In this document: positions 62,477 to 64,000 of the stretch, piece after piece
Layout of the letters: every line of letters starts with the position of its first letter
Numbering within the stretch: position 1 is the stretch's first letter
Source: Candidatus Alistipes avicola
GTDB lineage: Bacteria > Bacteroidota > Bacteroidia > Bacteroidales > Rikenellaceae
Length of the DNA stretch: 64,000 nucleotides
Direction of reading: 5' to 3'
Assembly (NCBI GenBank): GCA_019118565.1
Contig: DWYR01000013.1
Span: 1 to 64,000, forward strand
Notes under the pieces: generated by a model
Told to the model about the DNA's origin: nothing
Database searches by the model: none
What the model saw: the letters and a program-made list of their open reading frames with translations, nothing else
Made by a program: the position numbers and the translations under genes

Positions 62477-64000
62477 ATGTCCCAATACAGAAATATATCG
62501 CCACAGGAAATCGCTGCCGTCGAGGCACTCGGCACGTCGGCCGAATCGTGGTCCGATGTGATGGTTTGCGACGATTTTGTCCCCACGCAACTGGTCCAAA
62601 GCCGGCTTGAGGGAGCGATCTGGATCGATTCCGGAGCCCGGATTGTCCGTTCGACCGTTCGGAACTACCGCATTGGTGCAGGCTCCCTGATCGAGGGGGT
62701 AACGGCACTCGAATGCCGGCAAGAGTCCTCGTTCGGCAATGGGGTCGAGGTGGCGACGATCAACGAGAACGGTGGGCGCAGTGTGCGTATCTGTGACACG
62801 CTGACCGCTCAGGTAGCCTATCTTCAGGCCCTCTACGGCCATCGTCCGGAGGCGGTCGCAGCCATCAAACGGATGGTCGGTGAGGAGGCTGCCAAGCGAA
62901 ACGATACGATCGGCACGATCGGCACCGATGTCCGCATTACGGGGGCACGTCTGATCCGTGAGGTTCGCATCGGGGATCGCGTCACCATCGACGGAGCATC
63001 GCTGCTCGAAAACGGTACAATCTGTGCCGGTGCCCACATCGGATGCGACGTTCAGGCCCATGATTTCATCGTGGCCGAAGATGCCCACATCGACGGAGGT
63101 GCCCTGCTGGAGCGCTGTTTCGTCGGAGAGTGCTGTCACATCGGGAAGCACTTCTCGGCCGTCGATTCCCTCTTTTTTGCCAACTGCCACTGCGAGAACG
63201 GCGAGGCCGTTTCGATCTTCGCAGGACCCTATACGGTTTCCCACCACAAAGCCTCGCTGCTCATTGCCGGCATGTTCTCGTTCTTCAATGCCGGCAGCGC
63301 AGCCAACCAGAGCAACCACCTCTTCAAGAGCGGCCCGGTACACCAGGCCATCCACTTGAGAGGGTGTAAGTTCGGCAGCGGCACCTACATCATGGCTCCG
63401 GCTGCCGAGGGTGCCTTCACGCTGGTGCTGGGACGCCACTCCAAACACCACGACACAACAATGTTCCCCTACTCATACCTGGTCGAGCAGGAGGGACGTT
63501 CGGCCCTGATGCCGGGTGCCAACCTGATAAGCTACGGCACGGTACGCGACATCGAGAAATGGCCCGCCCGCGACCGGCGCACGATCAAGCGCGACCGGAT
63601 CAACTTCGAGGAGGAGAACCCCTACCTCACCGGGGCGATGATCGACGCGGTCAATACACTCAACGAATTGGCAGAGGCCAATCCGCAGGCGGATAGCTAC
63701 GTACACAATCAGGCCGTCATCAAGGCCGTGCAGATGCGACGGGGGCTCAAACTCTATAACAAGGCGATCGTCGCCTCGCTCGGGGCAATGCTCGCACGTA
63801 CAGATCAGGGAACAGCCGAAGGGAGAGGACGCTGGAGCGATCTGGCAGGTCAATACGCACCCCGCAGCATCGTCCGGAAGATTCTGGACGGAGTCGAATC
63901 GGGTGCAATCGACTCACTTGAAGCCATCGACCGCGAGTTCACATGTGTCGCTGAACAATACGACCGTTATGCCCGCGGTTGGGCAGAGGCACTGCTCGCC
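62477..64000 (+). CDS. DUF4954 family protein, left-handed beta-helix type (3' end beyond window)
   Basis: The first 508 codons of a gene running off the right edge. It starts MSQYRNISPQEIAAVEALG. Hexapeptide-like left-handed beta-helix turns are spread through about 55-290 (VRNYRIGAG, GTDVRITGARLI, VRIGDRVTIDGASLL, GAHIGCD, HIDGGALLERCFVG), the fold of sugar-nucleotide acyl- and uridylyltransferases. A helical region follows. DUF4954 proteins are found across Bacteroidales and have no known activity; a role in nucleotide-sugar metabolism is a guess from the fold. Confidence 0.82.
   Translation, partial: MSQYRNISPQEIAAVEALGTSAESWSDVMVCDDFVPTQLVQSRLEGAIWIDSGARIVRSTVRNYRIGAGSLIEGVTALECRQESSFGNGVEVATINENGGRSVRICDTLTAQVAYLQALYGHRPEAVAAIKRMVGEEAAKRNDTIGTIGTDVRITGARLIREVRIGDRVTIDGASLLENGTICAGAHIGCDVQAHDFIVAEDAHIDGGALLERCFVGECCHIGKHFSAVDSLFFANCHCENGEAVSIFAGPYTVSHHKASLLIAGMFSFFNAGSAANQSNHLFKSGPVHQAIHLRGCKFGSGTYIMAPAAEGAFTLVLGRHSKHHDTTMFPYSYLVEQEGRSALMPGANLISYGTVRDIEKWPARDRRTIKRDRINFEEENPYLTGAMIDAVNTLNELAEANPQADSYVHNQAVIKAVQMRRGLKLYNKAIVASLGAMLARTDQGTAEGRGRWSDLAGQYAPRSIVRKILDGVESGAIDSLEAIDREFTCVAEQYDRYARGWAEALLA

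Noticed and set aside
1..64000. CRISPR array, transposase or toxin-antitoxin pair
   Set aside because: No regular direct repeats with spacers, no DDE or Y1 transposase motifs, and no paired small genes with toxin-antitoxin features were seen.

Overview
The window looks like chromosomal DNA of a Bacteroidales bacterium, most likely Alistipes or a close Rikenellaceae relative. This rests on three things visible in the sequence: promoters of the Bacteroidetes form (TTTG, 18-21 nt, TAnnTTTG) in front of many genes with hardly any Shine-Dalgarno sites; lipoproteins with BACON-like and other Bacteroidetes-style domains; and typical Bacteroidetes core genes (HPF short form, YugP-like peptidase, DUF2141, DUF4954, ThrRS-like nucleoside kinase). 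The genus is an inference. I see no prophage, insertion sequence, integrative element or CRISPR array. Most of the window is conserved core genome.

Layout. At 1-20 the 5' end of a 16S rRNA gene leaves the window on the minus strand, with tandem promoters behind it. Positions 476-8683 hold a secreted subtilisin-like lipoprotein, lspA, tRNA-Leu(CAG), xerC, hpf and a minus-strand set (LolC/E-like permease, menG, LEA2-like lipoprotein, SPOR protein, small Cys-rich lipoprotein). Positions 8761-14040 are a plus-strand operon of an SDR oxidoreductase, a zinc peptidase, an SGNH hydrolase, an MBOAT acyltransferase and a PAP2 phosphatase, which reads as an envelope O-acylation cassette. Positions 14121-20811 carry a BACON-like/anchor/nuclease lipoprotein, lysS, tpiA and a type-2 trpB preceded by a complete tryptophan attenuator.

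Positions 21126-39998 (minus strand) are the str-S10-spc-alpha ribosomal supercluster, from rpsL through fusA, secY, map, infA and rpoA to rplQ. It is interrupted between rpsN and rpsH by about 770 nt containing hairpins, a terminator and a fresh promoter.

Positions 40431-64000 hold leuS, a DUF2141 protein, a possible structured RNA, flavodoxin, prfA, an MGMT-family protein, a secreted protein made of TonB-system modules, menA, a lipoprotein with three related modules, xseA-xseB-methyltransferase, rpsA, a 5'-nucleotidase lipoprotein, a nucleoside kinase, gcvP, a SlyD-like isomerase, a WG-repeat protein kinase and, running off the right edge, a DUF4954 protein.

The most interesting points are the trp attenuator (leader peptide with WWW, mutually exclusive hairpins), the insert in the ribosomal operon, the RNA-like locus near 43.9-44.1 kb, an extra hydrophobic N-terminus on SecY, and two genes (xerC, xseA) whose -10-type element sits four bases before ATG, suggesting leaderless mRNAs. 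All structures and functions were read by eye. No database search or folding program was run.
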